A stretch of 64,000 bases of DNA from Candidatus Sulfidibacterium hydrothermale. Its GTDB lineage: Bacteria; Bacteroidota; Bacteroidia; Bacteroidales; F082. The notes beneath the pieces were generated by a model, which made no database searches, was not told the DNA's origin, and was given only the letters and a program-made list of their open reading frames with translations. Made by a program: the position numbers and the translations under genes. Shown here in pieces: positions 45,590-54,198 of the stretch (position 1 is the first letter of the stretch; each line of letters begins with the position of its first letter). The DNA lies in the NCBI RefSeq assembly GCF_020149915.1, contig NZ_CP083760.1:124001-188000 (forward strand), written 5' to 3'.

Positions 45590-46483
45590 ATGAAACGATT
45601 TGTTTTTTTCATTGGTTTTTTGGTTTTTTCCTGTCTGGCAGAAGCACAACACACACCTGACACCCTGGGAATCGGTCTTCCGGTTATTTCGCAGGTAAAT
45701 CAGGGAGGAAGCTATATTACCTTTCCCATTGATATTGGAAATCTGGAACCGTTGTGGTTTGAGGCAAACATCAATCCCAATTTTTATCTGCGGCACAGCA
45801 AAAATTTCAGGCTGCTGGGAGTAATCACTCCACAGATTATTCTCCGGATGTACCAGGAAACTTCGTTTCCGGTGCGGACACCGAGTTATATTCCACAAAT
45901 TACGCTGTATTATATGTTTTCGGGAAAAGCCAATGCCCGGAACGCCAGTTTTTATTTCCGGCTGGCCCACCACTCCAACGGTCAGGACGGTCCTTTTTAT
46001 CTTGACAACGGCGAAATCAATCTGAAGTCCGGAAATTTTGCCACCAACTTTTTTGAAATCGGATTTATCAAAACCCATTTCGATAAACGTTTTCATGCTT
46101 ATCAGTTCTTTAAAACTTCTTTTGAAGTACATCCGAACAGTTGGTCTATCAGCCAGCTGAAAGGACAATACAGCACCGTTCGCTGGCACAATGCTTTTTC
46201 GGTTTTTAAACTTCCGGCCGATGCCATGGCAAGCAAAAAAAAGAAAGCCCGTCTGTCGCTCAAAGGCGAACTTACCTGGATGTTTGGCGATTTAAACGGG
46301 TGGGACTGGTATTCGTTAAATCGTGTAAACGTTAAATTTACAGCCAGTTATTATCCGAAGTTTTTTGAAGATGTGGGCTTTTTCGTGCAGTTTTATCACG
46401 GATTGGATTATTACAATATTTACTTCCGCCACCAAATTGATGTGTTGCGTTTTGGCATTATGACGGAGAAATTACGGTTTTGA
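45590..46483 (+). CDS. OMPLA-like outer-membrane phospholipase A
   Basis: A 297-residue protein with signal peptide (RFVFFIGFLVFSCLAEAQ) and alternating beta strands of an outer-membrane barrel. The segment RLAHHSNGQDGPFYLDNGEI contains H127, S129 and nearby N140 in the order of the OMPLA (PldA) catalytic His-Ser-Asn set (HQSNG in E. coli). This indicates a phospholipase or a related lipid hydrolase of the outer membrane; full-length similarity to PldA is weak. The ATG at 45590 is preferred over GTG 45554 because it directly starts the signal peptide. The gene lies after the efflux operon terminator and is separately transcribed. Confidence 0.65.
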   Translation: MKRFVFFIGFLVFSCLAEAQHTPDTLGIGLPVISQVNQGGSYITFPIDIGNLEPLWFEANINPNFYLRHSKNFRLLGVITPQIILRMYQETSFPVRTPSYIPQITLYYMFSGKANARNASFYFRLAHHSNGQDGPFYLDNGEINLKSGNFATNFFEIGFIKTHFDKRFHAYQFFKTSFEVHPNSWSISQLKGQYSTVRWHNAFSVFKLPADAMASKKKKARLSLKGELTWMFGDLNGWDWYSLNRVNVKFTASYYPKFFEDVGFFVQFYHGLDYYNIYFRHQIDVLRFGIMTEKLRF

Positions 46484-46485
46484 GG

Positions 46486-46715
46486 AATGGATGTGAGGAT
46501 AGGGGGATGTGAGGATGTGAGGATGTTAGATGTTAGATGGAAGATGTGAGGATGTATGATTTTTGATGTTTATCTTTAGCATGTCTTAGCGAGAAAAAGG
46601 TCATTGGTTACCGGCCTTTGGAAAAAGTTTCAGTATTGATTTTCAGTGTTTTGGATTGATGCTTGGTTTTTGGAATTTCGTTTGTTATTTGATTTTTTGT
46701 CTTTTGGTGCTTAGA
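46486..46715 (+). repeat. Low-complexity GATGTGAG-type and T/G-rich degenerate repeats
   Basis: Positions 46486-46560 are degenerate tandem units of GGATGTGA/GATGTTAGAT. Positions 46625-46715 are rich in T and G on one strand (TTTTTGGAATTTCGTTTG, TTTTTTGTCTTTTGGTGC). Reading frames here code for low-complexity KTKNQ-like peptides and are not genes. Confidence 0.7.
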
Positions 46716-46723
46716 TTTTGAGA

Positions 46724-46880
46724 TTTCTGCCTGCGCCAGGGATGGTAGTGGCAGCGCCCGGTGACGGAAACGGATGTGTAGCAGATGGCAGACAGCGACC
46801 GAAGGAAGCTCGTGTGCCACCGTGGCGAAACACCGTAGCCGGCACCGGGACTAAAACGGACAGCCCGTCCGGCGCCCTGA
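46724..46880 (+). ncRNA. Candidate structured RNA or repeat element
   Basis: A sudden change to GC-rich sequence with nested complementarity. CCCGGTG (46757-46763) pairs with CACCGGG (46843-46849), a 5-bp hairpin CGGAC/GTCCG is at 46857-46871, and GCGC (46733-46736) can close the element with GCGC (46872-46875). The layout (an opening GCGCCAGGGATGGTAGTGG and a closing AAAACGGACAGCCCGTCC) recalls elements that recur between genes in many Bacteroidota genomes, which often read GGGATAGAAGCGG and AGCGGAAAGCCCG. An Rfam assignment was not possible from memory. It lies downstream of the phospholipase-like gene and convergent with queG. Confidence 0.4.
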
Positions 46881-46899
46881 AAAAGAAGTTAATTTTGCG

Positions 46900-47844
46900 T
46901 TAATCGTCCTGCAAAAACCGGATGTTTCGCTGTAGTCCTTTCCAGCCGGTACGTTCGAGCGGCGTATTTTTGAAAAGCTTTTTAAAGGTGGGTTTGTCCA
47001 GGTTTTCCCAGTCGCGGCGGGTCATGTTTTTGAGCGCTTCGGAGGGTTGAAAAGCCGGTTCTGTGGCCGGAAGTGCTTTGCGGTTCCACGGGCAGACATC
47101 CTGACAAATATCGCAGCCGAAAATCCACTGTTTCCATTTTCCTTTGAACGTTTCCGGGATTTTTTCGCCGCGGTACTCAATGGTGAGGTACGAGATGCAC
47201 CGGCGGGCATCCAGCTCAAAAGCCGAAAGTGCGCCGGTGGGACAGGCATCGATACACTTTGTGCAGTTTCCGCAGAAATTTTCGGTGATTTCGTCGTCGT
47301 AAGCCAGCTCAAGGTCGATGATGATGTGTCCGATAAAGAAAAACGAACCGGCACGGCGGCTGATGAGTGTTGTATTTTTCCCGATAAATCCCAATCCGGC
47401 ACGGCGGGCTGCCGCCCGGTCGAGTACCGGTGCCGAATCGGTAAAAATACGGGCGTTACGTTTGCCTGTGGCCTGCTCGATTTGTTGCAAAAGGCGGGAA
47501 AGTTTTTGCTTAATCACAAAGTGATAATCGCGACCGTAAGCATACTTGGCAATTTTGTAATAACTCTTTTCGGAAAGCTCTTTTTGGGGATAATAGCTGA
47601 TGAGTACCGAGATAACCGAGCGGGCTTTTTCGACCAGCCGGGTGGCATCATATCTTTTTTCGCGATTCCGGGTAAGGTAATGCATTTCGCCCTGCATGCC
47701 TTTTTCGAGCCATTGCTCTACACGCCGGGCATCCTGCGGCAGGGCTCCGGCCCGCGAAATGCCACAGGCAAAAAAGCCCAGCTTTTCGGCTTCAGACTTA
47801 ATCTGACGACTGAGTTGCGCTTTGTGCAGATGATGAACGGGCAT
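46900..47844 (-). CDS. queG: Epoxyqueuosine reductase
   Basis: A 314-residue cobalamin- and iron-sulfur-dependent enzyme that makes queuosine from epoxyqueuosine at tRNA position 34. Two ferredoxin motifs are seen: CGNCTKCIDACPTGAL and GCDICQDVCPWNRK, preceded by the substrate domain (FTDSAPVLDRAAARRAGLGF). From the ATG at 47844 the length is normal; an in-frame TTG at 47895 would overlap mnmA and is rejected. It follows mnmA after 16 bp, so the two are co-transcribed. Confidence 0.95.
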   Translation of the reverse strand: MPVHHLHKAQLSRQIKSEAEKLGFFACGISRAGALPQDARRVEQWLEKGMQGEMHYLTRNREKRYDATRLVEKARSVISVLISYYPQKELSEKSYYKIAKYAYGRDYHFVIKQKLSRLLQQIEQATGKRNARIFTDSAPVLDRAAARRAGLGFIGKNTTLISRRAGSFFFIGHIIIDLELAYDDEITENFCGNCTKCIDACPTGALSAFELDARRCISYLTIEYRGEKIPETFKGKWKQWIFGCDICQDVCPWNRKALPATEPAFQPSEALKNMTRRDWENLDKPTFKKLFKNTPLERTGWKGLQRNIRFLQDD

Positions 47845-47860
47845 TTTTTGACTTTTGGTT

Positions 47861-48931
47861 TCAGTCTGCTTTTTGGGCAATAACTCCGCTGCCAATGCAG
47901 GTTTTTTCGTCGGTATCGTAAATCACGGCAAACTGACCGGGAGCAATTCCCGAAATCTTTTTTCCGGAAACAATGCGGATTCCTTTTTCGTCGCGTACCA
48001 GTTCGCCGGCGGTAAATTCGGGCTGATGCCTGATTTTGAATTTTATCTCTTTCAACCCGGAATAATCGTGATGCGGATTTAAGATATGCAGGTTTTCCAT
48101 CCAAACCGTGTCGTCGTACTGGCTGATAGGGTCGTAACCGTTAGAAACGTAAATGATGTTTTTACGGGTATCTTTTTTTACGACAAACCAGGGACCGCCG
48201 CCCAGCCGCAGTCCGCGCCGCTGGCCAATGGTATAAAACCAAAAGCCTTTGTGTTCGCCCAATACTTTTCCGGTTTCGAGTTCGACAATTTCGCCGGTTT
48301 TTTCGCCCACATATTTCCGGATAAAGTCGGAATAGTTGATTTTGCCGAGAAAACAGATGCCCTGGCTGTCGGGCCGGTGTGCACTGGGCAGCTTCATCTC
48401 TTCGGCCAGTTGACGCACTTCCTTTTTTTGCAGATGGCCAATGGGAAACATGGCTTTTTGCAACTGGTTGTAAGTAATTTGTCCCAAAAAATAGGTCTGG
48501 TCTTTTACGCGGTCGGCAGCTGTGCCCAGAAAAACCCCTTCATCGGTTTCGTAACGGGTGGCATAATGGCCGGTGGCGATACGGTCAAATTCGTGGCCGT
48601 GCCGGTCGTTAAAAGCGCCGAATTTAATCAGCAAATTGCACATGATGTCAGGATTGGGGGTAAGTCCTTGTTTTACACTGTCCATGGTATATTTTACCAC
48701 CGTGGCCCAATACTCTTTTTGCAAATCCACCACGTCGAAGCGGCAGTTGTATTTTTTGGCAATCCAGGTGGTGATTTCAATATCCTCTTCGGCCGGACAA
48801 TCCACAAAAGCGGGTTCGTCTTCCATGCCGATACGGATATAAAAAATATGCGGATCGTATCCCTGTTTTTTCAGTAAAGGCACACAAACCGAGCTGTCCA
48901 CACCTCCCGAAACCAATGCCGCAATTTTCAT
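47861..48931 (-). CDS. mnmA: tRNA-specific 2-thiouridylase
   Basis: A 356-residue enzyme that makes 2-thiouridine at the wobble position of tRNA-Lys, -Glu and -Gln. P-loop SGGVDSSV at residues 8-15; first catalytic cysteine in NPDIMCNLLIKFG; second in SQGICFLGK; DRVKDQTYFLGQ substrate motif. The start ATG is at 48931. It lies at the 5' end of a two-gene unit with queG, both acting on tRNA wobble bases. The divergent glycosyltransferase gene begins 150 bp away. Confidence 0.96.
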   Translation of the reverse strand: MKIAALVSGGVDSSVCVPLLKKQGYDPHIFYIRIGMEDEPAFVDCPAEEDIEITTWIAKKYNCRFDVVDLQKEYWATVVKYTMDSVKQGLTPNPDIMCNLLIKFGAFNDRHGHEFDRIATGHYATRYETDEGVFLGTAADRVKDQTYFLGQITYNQLQKAMFPIGHLQKKEVRQLAEEMKLPSAHRPDSQGICFLGKINYSDFIRKYVGEKTGEIVELETGKVLGEHKGFWFYTIGQRRGLRLGGGPWFVVKKDTRKNIIYVSNGYDPISQYDDTVWMENLHILNPHHDYSGLKEIKFKIRHQPEFTAGELVRDEKGIRIVSGKKISGIAPGQFAVIYDTDEKTCIGSGVIAQKAD

Positions 48932-49067
48932 GTTGTTTCTTTATTAAAATTTTGTGCAAAGGTCTGAAAAATTTAAAGATGACCTTTTTGTTTTTTAGCT
49001 GGCACAGAAGATGAAAATTTATTTTGACACCGCATTCAAAAAAAAGTACCCAATTCCGGCATTTTTC

Positions 49068-49075
49068 TATTTTTG
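49068..49075 (+). promoter_or_regulatory. -7 element ahead of the glycosyltransferase gene
   Basis: TATTTTTG ends 9 nt before the ATG at 49085, overlapping an upstream in-frame TTG that is therefore not a start. Leader of only a few bases predicted. Confidence 0.5.
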
Positions 49076-49084
49076 GCTTTGCTT

Positions 49085-49843
49085 ATGGAAAAACTTTCGG
49101 CCGTTATTATCACCTTTAATGAGGAAAAAAATATCGAACGCTGTATCCGTTCGCTTGAAGGGGTTGCTGACGAGATTGTTGTGCTTGATTCTTTTTCAAC
49201 CGACCGTACCCGCGAGATTTGTGAAAATCTTGGCGTTCGTTTTTTTACCCATGCTTTTGACGGTTATATCGAACAGAAAAACAGAGCCATATTGCATGCT
49301 TCGTATCCGCTGATATTATCTCTTGATGCTGACGAAGCCCTTTCGGACACGCTGAAGAATTCTATTTTAAAAGTGAAAGAGCACCGCGATGCCGATGGTT
49401 ATACCATGAACCGGCTGACCAATTACTGCGGACAATGGATCAGACACTGTGGTTGGTATCCCGACCGGAAGCTCCGGCTTTTTGACAAAAACAAAGGCCG
49501 CTGGAGCGGGTTAAATCCGCATGACTATTTTAAGATGCAACCCGGTTCTGTGGTGAAACATTTGAAAGGCGACCTGCTGCATTACAGCTATTACTCGATA
49601 GAACAACACAAAAAACAAGTCGAACATTTCAGCACATTCGCAGCAAAAGCCAAATTTGAACACGGAGAAAAAGCTTTTTGTATTAAAACCTGGGGAAGTC
49701 CGTTTTTCAAATTTCTGAGTTGTTTTTTCCTGCATTTGGGTTTTCTGGAAGGAAAGAGCGGCTGGCAAATTTGTACCCTTTCGAGCAAAGAGAGTTATCT
49801 GAAATACAAAAAACTGGCCCGTCTTTACCGGCAAAGAAAATAA
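49085..49843 (+). CDS. Family 2 glycosyltransferase (WaaE/KdtX-like)
   Basis: A 252-residue GT-A glycosyltransferase. Motifs: SAVIITFNEEKNIERCIRSL at the N-terminus, LDSFSTDRTREI, the metal-binding LSLDADEALSD, and a C-terminal amphipathic helix region. The short length and pattern resemble WaaE-type lipopolysaccharide core glucosyltransferases. It stands alone and may add a sugar to the LPS core or a related glycan. Confidence 0.88.
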   Translation: MEKLSAVIITFNEEKNIERCIRSLEGVADEIVVLDSFSTDRTREICENLGVRFFTHAFDGYIEQKNRAILHASYPLILSLDADEALSDTLKNSILKVKEHRDADGYTMNRLTNYCGQWIRHCGWYPDRKLRLFDKNKGRWSGLNPHDYFKMQPGSVVKHLKGDLLHYSYYSIEQHKKQVEHFSTFAAKAKFEHGEKAFCIKTWGSPFFKFLSCFFLHLGFLEGKSGWQICTLSSKESYLKYKKLARLYRQRK

Positions 49844-49937
49844 CGAAATTTACTGTTTATTTTTAACAAGTCTCCCCTATTTATCCGTCTACATTTAATT
49901 TAGATTGAACATAAATATTACGCATGCAAAGTATTTT

Positions 49938-50003
49938 TTTGGTTTATTCCAGTCCGTTTTATAGCTTTACACACTGAAAAATCTAAAAAATAAGGAGGAC
50001 ATC
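49938..50003 (+). promoter_or_regulatory. Promoter and strong Shine-Dalgarno of the dehydratase gene
   Basis: TTTG (49938-49941), 20 nt, TAGCTTTA (49962-49969). AAGGAGG (49992-49998) is placed 5 nt before the ATG at 50004. Such a perfect Shine-Dalgarno is rare in this phylum. Confidence 0.6.
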
Positions 50004-51527
50004 ATGCTCAGAACAAAAGAAGAATACTTTGAAAGGCTCAAAAACATGAAGCCCAACATTTACATTGGTGATGAAAAAGTAGGTCGCGACGACCCCAGAC
50101 TCAAACCCGGAATTAATGTTTTGGGAATTACTTTCGACCTGGCCAAAGATCCCAAATACCAAAAACTGGCTACAGCCAAATCGAATATCACTGGCGAAAA
50201 AGTAAATCGCTGGGCTCACCTCCCGCAGGATCCATACGATTTGATGGAAAAACAAAAGCTGATCCGTCTCGGCGCCCGCCGTGCCGGCGGTTGTATTCAA
50301 CGTTGTATGGGGCATGATGCCATCAGTGCACTGTCTATCTGCACCCGCGAAATTGATGATGCCAAAGGAACCGATTATCACGACCGGTTTCTGAAGTTTA
50401 TGGAATACTATCAGAAAAACGATTTGGTAGGCTGCTGTGCCCAAACCGACAGCAAAGGCGATCGTGTTAAACGACCATCAGACCAGGCTGACCCGGATGC
50501 TTATGTACATATTGTAGAAAAACGGGAAGACGGCATCGTGGTAAGTGGTTTTAAAATGTCGGTTACCCAGGCGCCTTATGCCGATGAAATTTTTGTGATT
50601 CCCACCCGGGCACTGATGGAAGCCGATAAAGATTACGCCGTGGCTTTTGTGGTTCCCGGCGACTGGGAAGGCGTTAAACTGGTTACCCGCCCGGTATGGC
50701 ACCGCCAAAAAGATGATAAAGATGCTCCGCCGGTTTGTCTGACCGGGATTTCTGATTCGGTAGTCATTTTTGACAACGTTTTTGTTCCGAACGAACGTGT
50801 TTTTATGGCCGGTGAATGGGAATTTGGCCGTCGTTTAGCCATGCTTTTTGCCGACTCGCACCGTCATAGCTATTCGGGCTGTAAACCGGCCGTTTCCGAT
50901 ATTTTATGCGGAACTTCGTTGTTGGCTGCCGAAGCCAATAACATCACCAAAGTATCGCATGTGCGCGAAAAACTGACGCAGTATGCCGGAGCAGCCGAGC
51001 TGGCTTACAGTGCCGGAGTGGCTGCCGCTGTTTTCGGTAAAAAAACCAAAAGCGGTACCTTTTTTCCCAACACCATTTACGCCAATGTGGGCCGTAAGCT
51101 GATGGGAGAACTGATTTACCACGAATTTAACCTGCTTACCGAAATAGCCGGAGGGATTGCTGCCACGCTACCGTTTAAGCAAAGTTTCACCATGGACGAA
51201 CTGAAAGAACATCTGGACCGTTTTATTGTCCGGAATCCGAACATCTCGCCTGAGCTTTCACTGAAAATATGGAATCTGGTGGAAATCATGAGCACTTCAG
51301 CTATGACTGCTGAATTGCTGGTAGGCGGTGTACACGGCGGAGGTTCGCCCATTATGGAAGCCATTGCCCTGAGTTTTGAATACGACTTTAAAACCCGTAT
51401 CAATGTGGCCAAATATCTTGGCGGCATGGCCAAAGATATGGACGACGACGTAGATTTGAAAACTGAACCTTGGATGAAATTAAAATTTGGAGAAAACGAT
51501 GAGGAGAACGATGATGACCAAATTTAA
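50004..51527 (+). CDS. abfD: 4-Hydroxybutyryl-CoA dehydratase / vinylacetyl-CoA isomerase
   Basis: A 507-residue flavoprotein with a [4Fe-4S] cluster. It dehydrates 4-hydroxybutyryl-CoA to crotonyl-CoA and isomerises vinylacetyl-CoA. The cluster ligands of this unusual family are visible: C97 and C101 in GGCIQRCMGHDA, and H286 and C293 in HRHSYSGCKP, with the same spacings as the known clostridial enzyme (C-x3-C and H-x6-C). K294 follows C293 as in that enzyme. FAD contacts are seen around QAPYADEIFVIPTR. It is therefore distinguished from plain 4-hydroxyphenylacetate hydroxylases, which lack the cluster. The [4Fe-4S] cluster is oxygen-sensitive. The product may feed butyrate or crotonate metabolism, but no downstream CoA genes are in the window. 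Confidence 0.88.
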   Translation: MLRTKEEYFERLKNMKPNIYIGDEKVGRDDPRLKPGINVLGITFDLAKDPKYQKLATAKSNITGEKVNRWAHLPQDPYDLMEKQKLIRLGARRAGGCIQRCMGHDAISALSICTREIDDAKGTDYHDRFLKFMEYYQKNDLVGCCAQTDSKGDRVKRPSDQADPDAYVHIVEKREDGIVVSGFKMSVTQAPYADEIFVIPTRALMEADKDYAVAFVVPGDWEGVKLVTRPVWHRQKDDKDAPPVCLTGISDSVVIFDNVFVPNERVFMAGEWEFGRRLAMLFADSHRHSYSGCKPAVSDILCGTSLLAAEANNITKVSHVREKLTQYAGAAELAYSAGVAAAVFGKKTKSGTFFPNTIYANVGRKLMGELIYHEFNLLTEIAGGIAATLPFKQSFTMDELKEHLDRFIVRNPNISPELSLKIWNLVEIMSTSAMTAELLVGGVHGGGSPIMEAIALSFEYDFKTRINVAKYLGGMAKDMDDDVDLKTEPWMKLKFGENDEENDDDQI

Positions 51528-52275
51528 CCTAAAAGGGAAAGTGGCCATTATTACCGGTTCCTCTAAAGGAATCGGAGAAGCAATTGCCCGTTTGTTAGCA
51601 GAAAACGGAGCAACCGTAGTAATCAGCAGCCGTAAGCAGGAAGCCTGTGATGCGGTTGCTGAAAAATTTAAAGCCGACGGACTTTCTGCCGTTGCCATTG
51701 CCTGTCATGTAGGCAATCCTGATGACCGAACTGCTCTGGTGGAAAAAACCATCGAAAAACTGGGCGGTATAGACATTCTTGTAAATAATGCCGGCACGAA
51801 TCCTGTTTTTGGCCCTGTAGAAGAAGCCACCGATGAGATTTTTGACCACATCATGAACGTGAATGTAAAAGCGCCTTGGGATTTGGCCAATAAAAGTCTT
51901 GAAAGCATGAAAAAACGCGGTGGCGGAAGCATTATCAACATCAGCTCGGTAGAGGGCGAGTTGCCGGAAGAAGGACTTGGAATTTATTCCACCAGCAAGG
52001 CCGCATTATCCATGCTGACCAAAAGCCAGGCCAAAGAATGGGGGAAATTTGGTATCCGGGTCAATGCCATTAGCCCGGGACTCATTAAAACCAAATTCAG
52101 TGCAGCCCTGTGGACAAATCAGCAAATCATGCAACAAATTGAATCGTCTTCGCCCCTGGGACGCATGGGAAATCCGGAGGAAATTGCTTATATCGCTCTT
52201 CTGTTGTCTTCAGAAGCCGGTAGTTTTATAACAGGCAGTATTTTGGTTGCCGACGGCGGTTTTTTGCTATCGTAA
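51514..52275 (+). CDS. Short-chain dehydrogenase/reductase
   Basis: A 253-residue NAD(P)-dependent reductase with Rossmann motif TGSSKGIG, NNAG, and catalytic S144/S145, Y158 and K162 (NISS, YSTSK). The ATG at 51514 is preferred (51511 also possible): AGGAG at 51502-51506 is 7 nt upstream. Upstream TTG 51487 and ATG 51499 lie inside the previous gene. The start overlaps the end of the dehydratase gene, so translation is coupled. It is FabG-like in general form; a role in the same CoA pathway, for example on a hydroxyacyl-CoA or semialdehyde, is inferred from the coupling only. Confidence 0.9.
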   Translation: MTKFNLKGKVAIITGSSKGIGEAIARLLAENGATVVISSRKQEACDAVAEKFKADGLSAVAIACHVGNPDDRTALVEKTIEKLGGIDILVNNAGTNPVFGPVEEATDEIFDHIMNVNVKAPWDLANKSLESMKKRGGGSIINISSVEGELPEEGLGIYSTSKAALSMLTKSQAKEWGKFGIRVNAISPGLIKTKFSAALWTNQQIMQQIESSSPLGRMGNPEEIAYIALLLSSEAGSFITGSILVADGGFLLS

Positions 52276-52283
52276 TTGACTTT

Positions 52284-54197
52284 TCACCGGTTTAAAACAT
52301 ACTCTACAAAAAGTTCGATGGCTTCGTATTCGGCCATGCCGAATCGATCGTACTTTTTGGCCGTTTCGCGGTTTCGTTCAATGGCATAACGCCAGATTTC
52401 CACATCCTCCGAGCCGGGAAACATCATCTCTTTCTGACTGGAATGACGGAAGATTGCAGAACGTTTTTTCTTCAGCTCTTCCGGACTTACCGGAACAGCC
52501 ATGTCCACATCGGCAATTTCCCACTCTTTCCAGGTTCCGTGATATAACCAAATACGGCACTCGTTCAACCAATTGTCTGTTTTTATTTTTTCCAGTGCCT
52601 GCACAAGGCTGTTAAAACATTTCCGGTGTGTTCCGTGTGGATCGGTCAGGTCGCCGGCCGTATAAATCTGATGCGGTTTTACCTTCCGCATGGCTTCCAC
52701 CATTAAATCCACATCTTTTTGTCCGAGAGAAGCTTTTTTAATGGTTCCCGTTTCATAAAAAGGCATTTTTAAGAAAAAGATATGATCATCCGGGATATTC
52801 AGAAAATGACAAGCCGAGCGGGCTTCCGCTTCCCGAATTAATGTTTTCAACTGCCGTACTTCCGGAATATCAATATCCCCCTGCTTTTTATTTTCAATCG
52901 CCCGATATACTTTTCGGGCATCAATGGCATGCTCTTTGGCGATATTTTCCGCCACATATAAAAAGCGGATTACCACATCGTCCGCAACGGCAATATTTCC
53001 TGAAGTCTGATAAGCCACATACACTTCGTGACCCTGTTCTACCAACCGGTTAATGGTTCCGCCCATGGCCAGCATATCATCATCAGGATGCGGACTAAAT
53101 ACCAACACCCTTTTAGGATAAGGCAAAGCTCTCTCCGGACGCTGGGTATCATCAGCATTGGGTTTTCCGCCGGGCCATCCGGTGATACTTTTCTGCAACA
53201 TATTAAAAACCTTCAGGTTGATATCATATGCCGGCCCATTTTTTACAACCAAATCTCCCAGGCTGTTGTCGTTATAATCACGATTGGTCAGCTTCAGAAT
53301 CGGTTTATTCAATTTGTCGCAAAGCCAGAGCGTAGCTTTGCGGATCAACTTATCATTCCAGGTAACCTGACGCACCAGCCACGGCGTTTTAAACCGGGTA
53401 AGCTCTGCAGCCGCTTCTTTATCAAGAACGATAACGGTATCCGGATGTTTTTGCAAATAAGTTGCCGGAACCGAATCCAGCACAGGACCTTCAATGGCTT
53501 TTTGGATGATCGCCGCTTTCTTTTCGCCCCATGCCAGCAAGATGATGCGTCGTGCCGTCATGATGGTTCCCACGCCCATGGTAATGGCTTTGCGCGGAAC
53601 ATTTTCTTCCGATTGAAAATCTCCGGCTGCATCAGCAATGGTTAACGAGTCGAGCGTAACCATGCGGGTTGGTGAATCCATACCGGATCCGGGCTCATTA
53701 AAACCGATATGCCCCGTGCGGCCAATACCCAAAATCTGTAAATCAATTCCACCGGCTTCCTGAATGGCATTTTCATAATCCTGACAAAAATCGAAAACCT
53801 TATTTTCCGGAATGGTTCCGTCAGGAATATGAATGTTCTCAGGCAAAATGTCAATATGGTCAAAAAGGTGTTCGTGCATAAAATACCAATAACTCTGCAC
53901 GTGTTCTTTTGGCATAGGATAGTACTCGTCGAGATTGAAAGTAATCACGTTTTTAAAAGAAAGCCCTTCTTCTTTGTGCATGCGCACCAGCTCACGATAA
54001 ACGCCGATCGGACTGGAGCCGGTAGCCAGTCCTAAAACACAGGTTTCGCCGTTTTTATTCTTTTCACGGATGAGATCCGCAATGATTTCTGCTGTTTTTT
54101 TTGACCCCAGTTCCGGCGTTTCGTAAACTTCCGTAAAAAGCTTTTCGTACTTCCGTTCAAGACGTTCTTTGACTTCCAGTTTTTTTTCGTTCATCAT
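52284..54197 (-). CDS. Glucosamine-6-phosphate deaminase / PIG-L deacetylase fusion
   Basis: A 637-residue fusion. The N-terminal half (about 1-280) is a NagB-like sugar-phosphate isomerase domain (LGLATGSSPIGVY, TFNLDEYYPMP with D90, GIGRTGHIGFNEPGS with H163 and E168). The C-terminal half (about 365-560) is a PIG-L/LmbE deacetylase domain with metal motif SPHPDDDMLAMGGT (H370, D372, D373; the usual Glu is Asp 374) and a second histidine set DPHGTH. It can link deacetylation and deamination in amino-sugar use. In E. coli NagB an Asp precedes the GH of GHxxFNEP (NDGH); here it is Thr161, so catalysis or substrate may differ. The gene ends a tight operon with two ROK proteins, an MFS carrier and a GH2 enzyme. 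Confidence 0.9.
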   Translation of the reverse strand: MMNEKKLEVKERLERKYEKLFTEVYETPELGSKKTAEIIADLIREKNKNGETCVLGLATGSSPIGVYRELVRMHKEEGLSFKNVITFNLDEYYPMPKEHVQSYWYFMHEHLFDHIDILPENIHIPDGTIPENKVFDFCQDYENAIQEAGGIDLQILGIGRTGHIGFNEPGSGMDSPTRMVTLDSLTIADAAGDFQSEENVPRKAITMGVGTIMTARRIILLAWGEKKAAIIQKAIEGPVLDSVPATYLQKHPDTVIVLDKEAAAELTRFKTPWLVRQVTWNDKLIRKATLWLCDKLNKPILKLTNRDYNDNSLGDLVVKNGPAYDINLKVFNMLQKSITGWPGGKPNADDTQRPERALPYPKRVLVFSPHPDDDMLAMGGTINRLVEQGHEVYVAYQTSGNIAVADDVVIRFLYVAENIAKEHAIDARKVYRAIENKKQGDIDIPEVRQLKTLIREAEARSACHFLNIPDDHIFFLKMPFYETGTIKKASLGQKDVDLMVEAMRKVKPHQIYTAGDLTDPHGTHRKCFNSLVQALEKIKTDNWLNECRIWLYHGTWKEWEIADVDMAVPVSPEELKKKRSAIFRHSSQKEMMFPGSEDVEIWRYAIERNRETAKKYDRFGMAEYEAIELFVEYVLNR

Positions 54198-54198
54198 T

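Noticed and set aside
46608-46820. A 70-codon minus-strand frame with KTKNQ-type repeats
   Set aside because: It translates the T/G-rich low-complexity tract; no start signal and no homologue pattern.
49073-49084. TTG start at 49073 for the glycosyltransferase
   Set aside because: It overlaps the -7 element TATTTTTG; the ATG at 49085 directly begins the family motif.
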